From: VAXT01 sp035318925
Lineage (GTDB): Bacteria; Actinomycetota; Thermoleophilia; Gaiellales; Gaiellaceae
Length of the DNA: 64,000 bases
Direction: 5' to 3'
Assembly: GCA_035318925.1 (NCBI GenBank)
Contig: DATHDS010000021.1
Span: 62,001-126,000, forward strand
Of this stretch, positions 56,461 to 64,000 are shown piece by piece. The position numbers and the translations under genes are program-made. The first letter of the stretch is position 1. Every line of letters starts with the position of its first letter. The notes beneath the pieces were generated by a model, which did not search any database, was not told the DNA's origin, and saw nothing but the letters and a program-made list of their open reading frames with translations.

Positions 56461-58383
56461 ATGTGCGGCCTCGCCGGGATCGTCAACCGTTCGGGCGAGC
56501 CGGTTTCGTCAGAGCTGCTGCGGAAGATGACGGACGTCGTCGCTCACCGGGGGCCCGACGGCGAAGGCCATTACATCGATGGAGCGGCCGGCCTCGGTCA
56601 CCGGCGCCTCGCGATCATCGACCTCTCCGACGCCGCCATCCAGCCGCTGCCGAACGAGAACGGCGACCTGCACCTGATCTTCAACGGCGAGATCTACAAC
56701 TTCGCCGAGCTGCGGGCCGAGCTCGAGGCGAAGGGCCACCGGTTCCGCTCACGCACCGACTCCGAGGTGATCCTCCACGGCTACGAGGAGTGGGGCGACG
56801 CGTGCGTCGAGCGCCTGAACGGCATGTTCGCCTTCGCCCTGTGGGACAGCTCCAGGCGACGCCTCTTCGTGGCACGCGATCGCTACGGGATCAAGCCGCT
56901 CTACTGGTACGACCGGAACGGACTGTTCCTGTTCGGCTCGGAGGTCAAGAGCATCCTCGCCCACCCGGCCGTCTCGGCCGAGGTCAGTTACCCGGCACTG
57001 CATGAGTACTTCGTGTTCCAGAACGTCTTCAGCGACCTGACGCTCTTCGAGGGCGTGCGCATGCTCGCACCGGGCTGCATCCTCGAGGTCGTCGACGGCA
57101 GGGAGCCGTCGATCACACGCTACTGGGACTTCCCGAGCTTCGACGACCGCCTCGACCTCTCCGAGGAAGAGGCGTCCGACCGCCTGGCCGAGCTCTTCGT
57201 CGAGGCGGTGAAGCGGCAGCTCGTCGCGGACGTCCCGGTCGGCGCCTACCTGAGCGGGGGCATGGACTCGGGATCGATCACATCAGTTGCGGCCCGCCAC
57301 CTCCCGAGGATGCGGACCTTCACGGGCGGCTTCGACCTCAGCTCGGCCTCGGGCCTCGAGCTGAACTTCGACGAGCGCGCGACCGCCGAGTTCCTCGCCA
57401 ACCGTTTCAAGACCGAGCACTACGAGGTCGTCCTCCACGCGGGCGACATGGAGGTCGTGCTGCCCGAGCTGGTCTGGCATCTCGAGGACCTCCGCGTCGG
57501 GCAGTCGTACCCGAACTACTACGTCGCCCGCCTGGCGAGCAAGTTCGTGACGGTCGCCCTCTCGGGCGCGGGTGGCGACGAGCTGTTCGGCGGCTACCCC
57601 TGGCGCTACTACCACGGGCTCGACGGAGGCGATCCCGAGGAGTACGCGCGCCAGTACTACCGCTACTGGCAGCGCCTCGTGCCCGACGCCGACACGGACC
57701 GCTTCTACCGGGACGAGACGATCCGGCAGATCGGCGATCACTCGACCTTCGACGTGTTCCGGGACGTCTTCGGGAACCGGCTGGAAGGCCTCGAAACGGC
57801 GGCCGACTACGTGGACGCTTCGCTCTACTTCGAGGCGAAGACGTTCCTGCACGGGCTACTCGTCGTGGACGACAAGCTGAGCATGGCCCACTCGCTCGAG
57901 ACCCGGGTTCCCTTCCTGGACGACGAGCTCGTCGAGTTCGCCTCTCGCCTCCCCGTGAGCCACAAGCTCCGCGACCTCGACCATGCCGTGCGCATGGACG
58001 AGAACGCGCCGGTCAAGCGCGACCGGAGCGAGCTCGAGACGAACGAGGGCAAGATGATCCTCCGCCGGGCGATGAGCACGCTCGTGCCCGAGGAGATCAC
58101 CGACCGGACGAAACAGGGATTCAGCGCCCCCGACGCCACGTGGTTCCGCGGCGAGAGCATCGACTACATCAACCGGCTCTTCCGGGATCCCAAGGCGCTG
58201 ATCTACGAGTTCGTGCAGCCGGAGTTCGTGGCCAACGTTCTCGACGAGCACAGCTCCGGCAGGGCTAATCGGCGGCTGCTGATCTGGTCGCTGCTCAGCT
58301 TCGAGTGGTGGTGCCGATGCTTCCTGGACGGCTCGGCTCCGGAGGCCGCGGCGGCCCAGAACGTCGAGCTCGTGGCGAGATAG
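56461..58383 (+). CDS. asnB: Asparagine-synthase-like glutamine amidotransferase, second
   Basis: 640 residues. Cys2 nucleophile (MCGLAGIVN), HRGPDGEGHY, GHRRLAIIDL and FNGEIYNFAEL make the glutaminase domain. YLSGGMDSGSITSV is the PP-loop with Gly in place of the usual second Ser, SGAGGDELFGGYPWRYY follows, and ETRVPFLDDELVEFAS and RTKQGFSAPDATWF close the synthetase domain. It is only a moderate match to the first copy (40267), so it is not a recent duplicate and may amidate a different substrate. It is flanked by SDR epimerases, pointing to an amidated sugar acid. ATG 2 bases after the epimerase stop. Confidence 0.9.
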   Translation: MCGLAGIVNRSGEPVSSELLRKMTDVVAHRGPDGEGHYIDGAAGLGHRRLAIIDLSDAAIQPLPNENGDLHLIFNGEIYNFAELRAELEAKGHRFRSRTDSEVILHGYEEWGDACVERLNGMFAFALWDSSRRRLFVARDRYGIKPLYWYDRNGLFLFGSEVKSILAHPAVSAEVSYPALHEYFVFQNVFSDLTLFEGVRMLAPGCILEVVDGREPSITRYWDFPSFDDRLDLSEEEASDRLAELFVEAVKRQLVADVPVGAYLSGGMDSGSITSVAARHLPRMRTFTGGFDLSSASGLELNFDERATAEFLANRFKTEHYEVVLHAGDMEVVLPELVWHLEDLRVGQSYPNYYVARLASKFVTVALSGAGGDELFGGYPWRYYHGLDGGDPEEYARQYYRYWQRLVPDADTDRFYRDETIRQIGDHSTFDVFRDVFGNRLEGLETAADYVDASLYFEAKTFLHGLLVVDDKLSMAHSLETRVPFLDDELVEFASRLPVSHKLRDLDHAVRMDENAPVKRDRSELETNEGKMILRRAMSTLVPEEITDRTKQGFSAPDATWFRGESIDYINRLFRDPKALIYEFVQPEFVANVLDEHSSGRANRRLLIWSLLSFEWWCRCFLDGSAPEAAAAQNVELVAR

Positions 58384-58391
58384 CACAGGCC

Positions 58392-59249
58392 GTGCGCGTC
58401 CTCGTCACCGGAGCGACCGGCTTTATCGGCAGGAACCTGCTCGCCGTCCTGACCGCCGACCACGAGGTGTTCGCACTCACGCGCGGCGAAGTTCCCGACG
58501 ACAGGCAAGAAGCGCACTGGATCGAGGAGGACCTGTGTTCGCTGCGGGCCGCGTCGCTTCCCGCTCAGATCGACGCCGTTGTCCACCTCGCCCAGTCGCG
58601 GCGCTACCGCGAGTTCCCGGACGGCGCGGCCGACATGTTCGCGGTCAACGTCGAGAGCACCTTCCGCCTCCTCGAGTACGCCCGAGGCGCTGGAGCCGAG
58701 ATCTTCGTGCTCGCGTCGACGGGCGGCGTCTACGGCGGGAGCCCGGCGCCGATCACCGAGGACGACGAGATCGACCCGGTCGGCTTCTATCCAGCCTCGA
58801 AGGCGGCGGCGGAGACCCTCGCCTCCGGGTACGACTCGGCCCTGGCCACGGTCGTCCTCCGGTTCTTCTTCGTCTATGGGCCCGGCCAGGAGAAGATGCT
58901 CGTCCCGAGCCTGATCGAGCGTGTGCGCTCAGGCGACGAGATCGTCATCGACGGCGACCCGGGGTTGCGAATGAATCCGATCCACGTGTGTGACGCGGTG
59001 CAGGCCTTTGAGCCGGCCCTCCGGCTCGGGCGATCGGACGTGTTCAACGTCGCCGGCGAAGAGGCCGTCTCGATCACCGACCTCCTCGGCGTCATCGGAC
59101 AGGAGCTCGGTACCGAGGCCGATGTGCGCCACACGGACGCCGAACCGCCCGGCGACCTCGTCGCCGCGAACCGGAAGCTGAAGGATGTGCTCGGCGTGAC
59201 GCCGCGGATCTCGCTGGCCGAGGGCATCCGCTCGATGCTGCAGCCATGA
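58392..59249 (+). CDS. NAD-dependent epimerase/dehydratase family SDR
   Basis: 285 residues from the GTG at 58392 (the frame is open further upstream but lies inside the asnB-like gene). LVTGATGFIGRNLLAVLTAD is the NAD loop; VVHLAQSRRYREFPDGAADM replaces HLAA. LASTGGVYGGSPAPITEDDE and FYPASKAAAETLASGY carry the catalytic Ser/Thr and Tyr-x3-Lys. FFFVYGPGQEKMLVPSLIER and GLRMNPIHVCDAVQAF follow. It is smaller than typical GalE and could be a reductase or C-4 epimerase for a deoxy-sugar. It is co-translated with the methyltransferase (ATGA). Confidence 0.83.
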   Translation: MRVLVTGATGFIGRNLLAVLTADHEVFALTRGEVPDDRQEAHWIEEDLCSLRAASLPAQIDAVVHLAQSRRYREFPDGAADMFAVNVESTFRLLEYARGAGAEIFVLASTGGVYGGSPAPITEDDEIDPVGFYPASKAAAETLASGYDSALATVVLRFFFVYGPGQEKMLVPSLIERVRSGDEIVIDGDPGLRMNPIHVCDAVQAFEPALRLGRSDVFNVAGEEAVSITDLLGVIGQELGTEADVRHTDAEPPGDLVAANRKLKDVLGVTPRISLAEGIRSMLQP

Positions 59250-60028
59250 CCCTGAGCAGGTCGGTCGCAGATGTCGTCCGGCGCAGGGCGCCGAATGCTG
59301 CGACCGCTTTCTGGCTCTATCTCCAGCTCCGGCGCCAGGACCGCGAACTCGCGCGCGCCTCCGGCGAGCGCCGCAGCCCCCGCGACCTCGTCCGGCAGAC
59401 CCCCGACGGAAGGCTCCTGGAGATCGTCGGACACGACCTCTTCGATGTCCGTGTCCACTCCGGGCCGATGACGGCGAGCCAGAAGCTCGACGAGATCGTG
59501 CCGCTGCTCGAGCGGGTCGAGCGCCTTCGGCCACAGCGGGTCTGCGAGATCGGCTCGTCCGCCGGCGGCACGCTCTACCTCCTGACGCGCGTCAGTCCCG
59601 ATGACGCCGTGATCGTCTCGGTCGACCATGCGCTCCCGGACTACACGCGCCGGGCGCGCTCTCGGATGGCCCGCGGTCGCCAGCGCGTCGTCGGGATCGA
59701 GGGCGACTCGCACAGCGAGGAAACGAAGCGTCGTGTCATCCAGGCCGTTGAAGGCGAGCCGCTTGATTTTCTGTTCATCGACGGCGACCACTCCTACGAG
59801 GGCGTCCGCGCCGACTACGAGCTCTACGCGCCGCTCGTCCGAGCGGGCGGCATGGTCGCGCTGCACGACGTCAACCCCGACTTTAGGACGAGCCGTGGCG
59901 TGGAGACGCCGTCGATCTCGGGCGATGTGCCCCACTACTGGAGCGAGCTGAAGGAGCGCCACCGCTGCGAGGAGCTGATCGCCGAGCCGGGCCAGGACGG
60001 CTACGGCATCGGCATCGTCTACGTCTGA
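59246..60028 (+). CDS. SAM-dependent methyltransferase (CmcI/Methyltransf_24-like)
   Basis: 260 residues. DLVRQTPDGRLLEIVGHDLF opens the protein; RVCEIGSSAGGTLYLLTRVS is motif I. VIVSVDHALPDYTRR and VGIEGDSHSEETKRRV follow, and LDFLFIDGDHSYEGVRADYE has the FIDGDHxYE signature of the CmcI/Methyltransf_24 group. YAPLVRAGGMVALHDVNPDF (LHDV) completes the fold. It probably methylates a sugar hydroxyl of the polymer. It is last in the 55517-60028 operon and overlaps the convergent CmcI-type gene by 10 bases. Confidence 0.85.
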   Translation: MTLSRSVADVVRRRAPNAATAFWLYLQLRRQDRELARASGERRSPRDLVRQTPDGRLLEIVGHDLFDVRVHSGPMTASQKLDEIVPLLERVERLRPQRVCEIGSSAGGTLYLLTRVSPDDAVIVSVDHALPDYTRRARSRMARGRQRVVGIEGDSHSEETKRRVIQAVEGEPLDFLFIDGDHSYEGVRADYELYAPLVRAGGMVALHDVNPDFRTSRGVETPSISGDVPHYWSELKERHRCEELIAEPGQDGYGIGIVYV

Positions 60029-60774
60029 GAGCCCCGCTCCCGGTCCGCCGAGCGCCTGCGCAGGTATCCGCCTGGGTTGAACGTGAGGAAGAACTTCTCG
60101 CGGTCGCGGTCGACGAAGAACTCGTCCGTCTCGGGCAGGAACTGCTCGATGGCCTCCGCCGGGCCAGGGCCGAACGCCGGCAGGATCGGGCGGCCGTTGA
60201 TGTTCGAGTCCTCGACGATCAGGTAGCTGCCGGGGGTAACGAGCGCGCTGTAGAGCCGGAGCTCGGCGAGGACATGATCGCGCTCGTGATTCGAATCGAG
60301 GATGACGAGCACCGGCGCTCGGTCGCCGACCAGCTGCTCGACCCGGGCGAACACCTCGGGGTCGATCGAGGAGCCGTTCAGGTACGTGATGCGGGGATGC
60401 TCGGGCCGGTCCGTGTACTCGGCGATATCGATCGTGACGATCGACCCGTGATCGACGAGGTCGCAGATCGACGCGAGGAAGAGCGCACTCCCGCCTTCGG
60501 CGGTTCCGCACTCGACGATCACGGCCGGCCGGAGCTCATGGAGAATCTCCTGGTAGACCCACAGGTCGAACGTGCATTTCTGGGCGCCGACGCCGAGCCA
60601 CCGCGTGTTCGACCACGTCTGCAGCGACGAGTCGTAGAAGAGGCGGTGGAACCGGGTGACGATGCGTCGCTTCGCACGTGCGGCCCTGGCCTCCAGCGCG
60701 CGCCTCGCGGCCCGGCGGGCGAGAGATCCCCGGCGGAGGCCGGGAGCGTTACGAATGAGATCCGGCGTGCCCAT
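60019..60774 (-). CDS. Cephalosporin-hydroxylase (CmcI)-type protein
   Basis: 251 residues from the ATG at 60774. SLQTWSNTRWLGVGAQKCTF DLW, read as two blocks (NTRWLGVGAQK and DLWVYQEILHELRP), VIVECGTAEGGSALFLASIC (motif I), VTIDIAEYTDRPEH and VLVILDSNHERDHVLAELRL mark the CmcI family. YLIVEDSNINGRPILPAFGP and FFLTFNPGGYLRRR close it; LTFNPGGYLRR is the family's C-terminal block. Despite the family name these are Rossmann SAM-dependent methyltransferases of glycan loci. The start overlaps the end of the upstream GT2 by 26 bases, so a later start is possible. Convergent with the related gene at 59246. Confidence 0.82.
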   Translation of the reverse strand: MGTPDLIRNAPGLRRGSLARRAARRALEARAARAKRRIVTRFHRLFYDSSLQTWSNTRWLGVGAQKCTFDLWVYQEILHELRPAVIVECGTAEGGSALFLASICDLVDHGSIVTIDIAEYTDRPEHPRITYLNGSSIDPEVFARVEQLVGDRAPVLVILDSNHERDHVLAELRLYSALVTPGSYLIVEDSNINGRPILPAFGPGPAEAIEQFLPETDEFFVDRDREKFFLTFNPGGYLRRRSADRERGSQT

Positions 60775-61669
60775 CGGTCGCGCGCAGCGAGCGAAGCGTA
60801 TAGGCGGGTGCGAGCGCGATCGCACGGGCGGCCGGGAGCGCAGCCCGCAAGCGAGACGTCGTCGCCTCGAAGGCAGCCGCACGCAGATAGTGCCCCGCGA
60901 TGCCTCGCCGCCGCCACGGCCCCAGCTTCGGCGCCGCCTCGGGGAAGTCGGCCACGAAGTCGCGCAGCAGCTCGATCCGTCGCAGGTGGAAGTTTGTCTC
61001 GCTCAGGCGCGAGCTCTCGTTTCGCGGATGCCGCCGGTAGCGCGCAAGCACCTCGTCGAGGCGAGCGACCTGCCAGTCGAGCGAGAGGGCGAGCCAGAGG
61101 TAGTAGTCGTCGCCGAATGAGAAGTCCGTCTCGCGCAGGCGCAAGTGCCTCCGGGCCAGGACATCGCGGCGAAAGAGCGCGGTGAGCGAAGCGACGAAAC
61201 AGCCGCGCACGAACAGCGGCACGAGGACGTCGCCTTCCGCCTCGCTCTCACGATCGCGCCACGAGAGCGTCTCCCCGCTCTCGGAGTCGAAGGCCTCATA
61301 GCCCGAGTAGACGAGACCGACCTCGGGGCGGGCCAGCAGCACCTCGACCTGCCGCTCCGTCTTCTCCGGCAGCCAGAGGTCGTCCTGGTCGAGCCAGGCG
61401 ACGAGCTCGCCGCGGGCGAGGTCGAGCGCGTCGTTGCGCCGCCGACACGGGCCGAGCCGGCTGCTCTTCTGCTCGAGGCGGACCCGGTCGGGGTGCCGTT
61501 CTGCGTATTGCGCAACGACGTCCGGCGTGCCGTCGGTGGACGCATCGTCGACGACGACGAGCTCGATCGGGTCATACGTCTGAGCAAGGACGCTCTCGAT
61601 GCTCTCGGCGACCAGCTCGACGCCGTTGTACGCCGGCATGATCACACTGACGAGCGGGCGCTCGGTCAT
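60749..61669 (-). CDS. Glycosyltransferase family 2
   Basis: 306 residues. VSVIMPAYNGVELVAESIES, LVVVDDASTDGTPDVV, RRRNDALDLARGELVAWLDQ and the metal site DQDDLWLPEK form a standard GT-A core. FSFGDDYYLWLALSLDWQVA is the ED-motif equivalent. A helical C-terminus rich in Arg/Ala may contact the membrane. Its ATG overlaps the flippase stop (ATGA), so it is co-translated with it, suggesting that both act on the same lipid-linked unit. Donor unknown. Confidence 0.88.
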   Translation of the reverse strand: MTERPLVSVIMPAYNGVELVAESIESVLAQTYDPIELVVVDDASTDGTPDVVAQYAERHPDRVRLEQKSSRLGPCRRRNDALDLARGELVAWLDQDDLWLPEKTERQVEVLLARPEVGLVYSGYEAFDSESGETLSWRDRESEAEGDVLVPLFVRGCFVASLTALFRRDVLARRHLRLRETDFSFGDDYYLWLALSLDWQVARLDEVLARYRRHPRNESSRLSETNFHLRRIELLRDFVADFPEAAPKLGPWRRRGIAGHYLRAAAFEATTSRLRAALPAARAIALAPAYTLRSLRATDGHAGSHS

Positions 61670-63192
61670 GCGCGGCCGCGGGCGGGTCGCAACCTGCCGC
61701 CGACGAGGTCGCGGATCCGCGCCAGCTCGTGCGCCTCGACGACGCCCGTCAGCCGCAATGCGACGAGGAAGCCCGCGACGGCGAGCGCCTTCACGGTCAG
61801 GGCGAGCGGGAGCGGGCCGAGGGTGAAGAGCCCGAGCACGCCGAGGCCCGACGCGAGCGCGACGATGATCAGGACCCTCCCCGGTTCGTAGGGAGTCGGG
61901 TAGAGGCGTTGGGAGACGCGGTAGTGAAGCGCCGCGAGGAGGGCGTAGGCGGCTGCGGTCGCGGCGGCCGCGCCCACCATCCCGAAGGGCGGGATCAACG
62001 CGAGGTTGAGGCCGACGTTCAGCACCACGCCGATGCCGGCGAGCACCGCGAAGTAGATCGTCCTGCGGGAGATCGAGATCCCGGCCATGACGACGGAGGA
62101 GATGCCGATCGCGACAACGCCCAGCGCGAGGAGGCCAACCGCCTTGTAGGCCTCCTCGAAGCCGGGAGCGATGACGCCCACCACCTCCCGGGCAAAAAGC
62201 GCGAGACAGAGGCCGGCGAGGGCAAGCACGATCGTCACGTAGGTCAGAGTCTTACCGCGGACGACCTTCTCGAGCTCGCGATCACGCGAATAGAGCGAGA
62301 AGACGTACGGGCCGAAGGCGAGCACGAAGCCGGTGACGACGAGCAGGAGCACGTTCGAGAACCGGTTCGCGACCGCGTACTTGCCGACCTCTGAGAGGTT
62401 GCTCAGCCGGCCGAGCAGGATGCGGTCGAGGAGCGCTAGGGCCCAGCCCGCGATCGCCGTCGGGACGAGAGGCAGCCCGTAGACCAGCATCTTGTGCAGC
62501 TCGGGTCGCGAGAAGCGGCGCCGGATGTCCGAGTGGACGACGGCCAATCCGTAAGCTACCGCGAGCGCGTTTCCACAGATCACGCCCAAAAAGATCGCCT
62601 CGACTCCGATGTCCAGCCAGACGACCGCGACGATCGCAATCACGGCCGAAAGCACGGCCGACGTCACGGACGAGATCACGTAGTGCCAGGCGCGGAATCG
62701 GAGGCGCATCGTCTCCCGCAGGAAGTTCGCGCCGTTCACGAGCGGGATCGCCGCTGCCACGACGAGCACGAGATTCTCGTGAGACCCGTCGAAGAGCGCA
62801 TCCGCGATCATGTGTCTGCCCACGACGAGCGCGACCGCCACGACCGTGGAGATCGTTGTCGTGAAAGCGATCGCGGTGAAAAGCACGCGCCCGCGCTCCT
62901 CCGCGTCGGCGTCCCCGTAGTCATAGAAGCTCCGCTGCGCCGCCGAGGCAAAGCCGAAGTCGGCGATCGCAATCGTGAGCGAGGAGAGCGTGATCCCGAG
63001 CTCGAGCAGCCCATACTGGGCCTGGGTGAACACGCGGGCGAACACGGGCAGCGTCACGACGCCGACGAGCTGGAGCAGGACCCCGCTCGTCCCGTAGACG
63101 ACCGACTGCTTCATCAGCTGGAGGAAGTGGGCCGGTTCGCCGGAGACCGGCGGAGCGTCCTCCGATCCGACGCCTTGCACGTCCGTGGCCAC
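61666..63192 (-). CDS. Wzx-type polysaccharide flippase (MOP superfamily), second
   Basis: 508 residues from the GTG at 63192. A polar N-terminus of about 25 residues precedes 14 membrane helices. LMKQSVVYGTSGVLLQLVGV begins helix 1, VTLPVFARVFTQAQYGLLEL is the classic MOP helix 1-2 region, and SRPELHKMLVYGLPLVPTAI and WALALLDRILLGRLSNLSEV are the polysaccharide-synthase-C-type mid blocks. NLALIPPFGMVGAAAATAAA is helix 12. It exports lipid-linked repeat units. GTG 63192 is preferred to the ATG at 63258 because TACGCT lies 6 bases before it and the longer form would run into the divergent gene. Confidence 0.9.
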   Translation of the reverse strand: MATDVQGVGSEDAPPVSGEPAHFLQLMKQSVVYGTSGVLLQLVGVVTLPVFARVFTQAQYGLLELGITLSSLTIAIADFGFASAAQRSFYDYGDADAEERGRVLFTAIAFTTTISTVVAVALVVGRHMIADALFDGSHENLVLVVAAAIPLVNGANFLRETMRLRFRAWHYVISSVTSAVLSAVIAIVAVVWLDIGVEAIFLGVICGNALAVAYGLAVVHSDIRRRFSRPELHKMLVYGLPLVPTAIAGWALALLDRILLGRLSNLSEVGKYAVANRFSNVLLLVVTGFVLAFGPYVFSLYSRDRELEKVVRGKTLTYVTIVLALAGLCLALFAREVVGVIAPGFEEAYKAVGLLALGVVAIGISSVVMAGISISRRTIYFAVLAGIGVVLNVGLNLALIPPFGMVGAAAATAAAYALLAALHYRVSQRLYPTPYEPGRVLIIVALASGLGVLGLFTLGPLPLALTVKALAVAGFLVALRLTGVVEAHELARIRDLVGGRLRPARGRA

Positions 63193-63198
63193 GCGTAC

Positions 63199-63204
63199 AG
63201 CGTA
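63199..63204 (-). promoter_or_regulatory. Close-set -10 box (TACGCT) for the second flippase operon
   Basis: On the minus strand TACGCT ends 6 bases before the GTG at 63192, matching the spacing of the other boxes. Confidence 0.45.
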
Positions 63205-63223
63205 GTGGCGCACACTTGACGTG

Positions 63224-64000
63224 ATGCGCGTCCTGCACGCAGGCAACGTCGCGAACAACGGCTACATCAATGCGAAGCTGATGCGCCGCGCGGGAGTCGA
63301 AGCGGACGCTCTCTGCGACGAGTGGCACATCTTCAGCCAGCCCGAGTGGGAGGACGCGCCGCTTGAGGGGACGTTCCCCGAGTACGAGCCGCTGCACGCG
63401 GCCGCCGCCGCCGCGGGCTGGCGTCGGCCGGACTGGGTGCTCTCACCGACAGGCTGGAGAGAGGACTTCGCGGGCCGGCCATTACCGATCGAGCGCCTCT
63501 TGCTGATGGCGTCCGCACCGGCCCTCGCCGCGCGGCACCGTCGCCTACACCGCCAGTTCGGCTCGCTCCATGACGTCCTCGACCGCGACCTCGGCTTCTT
63601 CGACGTCGTTCGAGCGTCGGTGTGGCTGAACCGCCTGAGCCGGGCCGTGCGTCCGATCGGCTCGCTCTTCCGTAGCTACGACATCGTCCAGGCGAACGGG
63701 CTCCATCCGATCCTCGCGCTACTCGCAGCCCCGGAGCACCCGTTCGTCGCCTTCGAGCACGGTACGTTGCGGGAACTCCCGTTTTCGGACACCTACTTCG
63801 GCCCCCTCCTCAGCCTCGCGTACCGGCGCGCGGGCAAGGTGATCATCACGAACCCTGATGTGATCCGGTCCGCCAAGCGCCTCGGGCTGGACAACTACGT
63901 CTTCGTCCCGCATCCGGTGGACGAGACGAAGTACACGCCCGGGCCTTCGGGCTTCCGCGAGGGGTTGGCGGTAGGGGAGGACGAGCTCCTTCTCTTCTCG
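63224..64000 (+). CDS. GT4-like glycosyltransferase, C-terminal part outside the window
   Basis: 259 residues are visible and the frame is open to the right edge. MRVLHAGNVANNGYINAKLM is the N-terminal acceptor-side loop of a GT-B enzyme. SYDIVQANGLHPILALLAAP, VAFEHGTLRELPFSDTYFGP and VIITNPDVIRSAKRLGLDNY (sugar-handling segments before the interdomain linker) and VFVPHPVDETKYTP follow. The donor domain with the E-x7-E motif is not seen. An in-frame GTG lies directly before the ATG (63221). Divergent from the second flippase, with 31 bases between starts. Confidence 0.8.
   Translation, partial: MRVLHAGNVANNGYINAKLMRRAGVEADALCDEWHIFSQPEWEDAPLEGTFPEYEPLHAAAAAAGWRRPDWVLSPTGWREDFAGRPLPIERLLLMASAPALAARHRRLHRQFGSLHDVLDRDLGFFDVVRASVWLNRLSRAVRPIGSLFRSYDIVQANGLHPILALLAAPEHPFVAFEHGTLRELPFSDTYFGPLLSLAYRRAGKVIITNPDVIRSAKRLGLDNYVFVPHPVDETKYTPGPSGFREGLAVGEDELLLFS

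Noticed and set aside
1..64000. tRNA, rRNA, insertion sequence, integrase or prophage genes
   Set aside because: Looked for T-arm-like motifs, transposase DDE or Y1 signatures and phage proteins; none was seen. Small non-coding RNAs cannot be excluded by eye.

Overview
The window is very GC-rich, densely packed DNA. About 63 protein genes, one apparently frameshifted gene and no RNA genes were recognised. Many starts are GTG, neighbouring genes commonly overlap by ATGA/GTGA, and many genes that lead a transcription unit have an actinobacterial-type -10 box (TANNNT) only 5-9 bases before the start codon and no Shine-Dalgarno. With heme genes of Gram-positive type this points to a high-GC actinobacterium; Thermoleophilia is a guess from overall feel, not proven. 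Both ends cut through genes.

Layout. 1-9200 is mixed housekeeping and accessory DNA: a TIR/deoxyribosyltransferase-like protein running off the left edge, REP-like hairpins, an FMN reductase, a frameshifted small ORF, a GNAT acetyltransferase, a SemiSWEET, a DHA2 drug exporter with a divergent MarR regulator, a small secreted protein, an LPG-synthase-type membrane protein, an MFS transporter coupled to a ureohydrolase, and an MBL-like protein. 9202-13386 is a tight five-gene operon in which hemE and hemH lie between the permease (Wzm) and ATPase (Wzt) of a polysaccharide ABC exporter. From 13421 to the right end almost everything is surface polysaccharide biosynthesis: about 20 glycosyltransferases (GT2, GT4, GT-C, CgeB-like), sugar-nucleotide enzymes (Gmd, Rmd, a Fcl-like enzyme, UXS, WecB, a nucleotidyltransferase, two further SDR epimerases), seven methyltransferase or CmcI-type genes, two asparagine-synthase-like amidotransferases, a bi-domain oxidoreductase, a heparinase II/III-type protein, an ATP-grasp ligase, a Wzz-type chain-length protein, two phosphoglycosyltransferases that start chains, two Wzx-type flippases and a secreted clan GH-A glycosidase.

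How it fits together. Gmd and Rmd would make GDP-D-rhamnose, UXS UDP-xylose, WecB UDP-ManNAc. The two phosphoglycosyltransferases (47125-48660 and 53763-54362) would load the first sugar on undecaprenyl phosphate, the many transferases extend repeat units, methyltransferases and amidotransferases decorate them, and the flippases or the ABC exporter move them out. No recognisable Wzy polymerase, Wzc kinase or outer-membrane export protein is visible. The genes are not one operon: they form about ten short units on alternating strands, each led by its own close-set -10 box, with convergent neighbours overlapping by 4-33 bases. No insertion sequence, integrase, CRISPR array, tRNA or rRNA was seen, and no gene-free stretch exceeds 300 bases.
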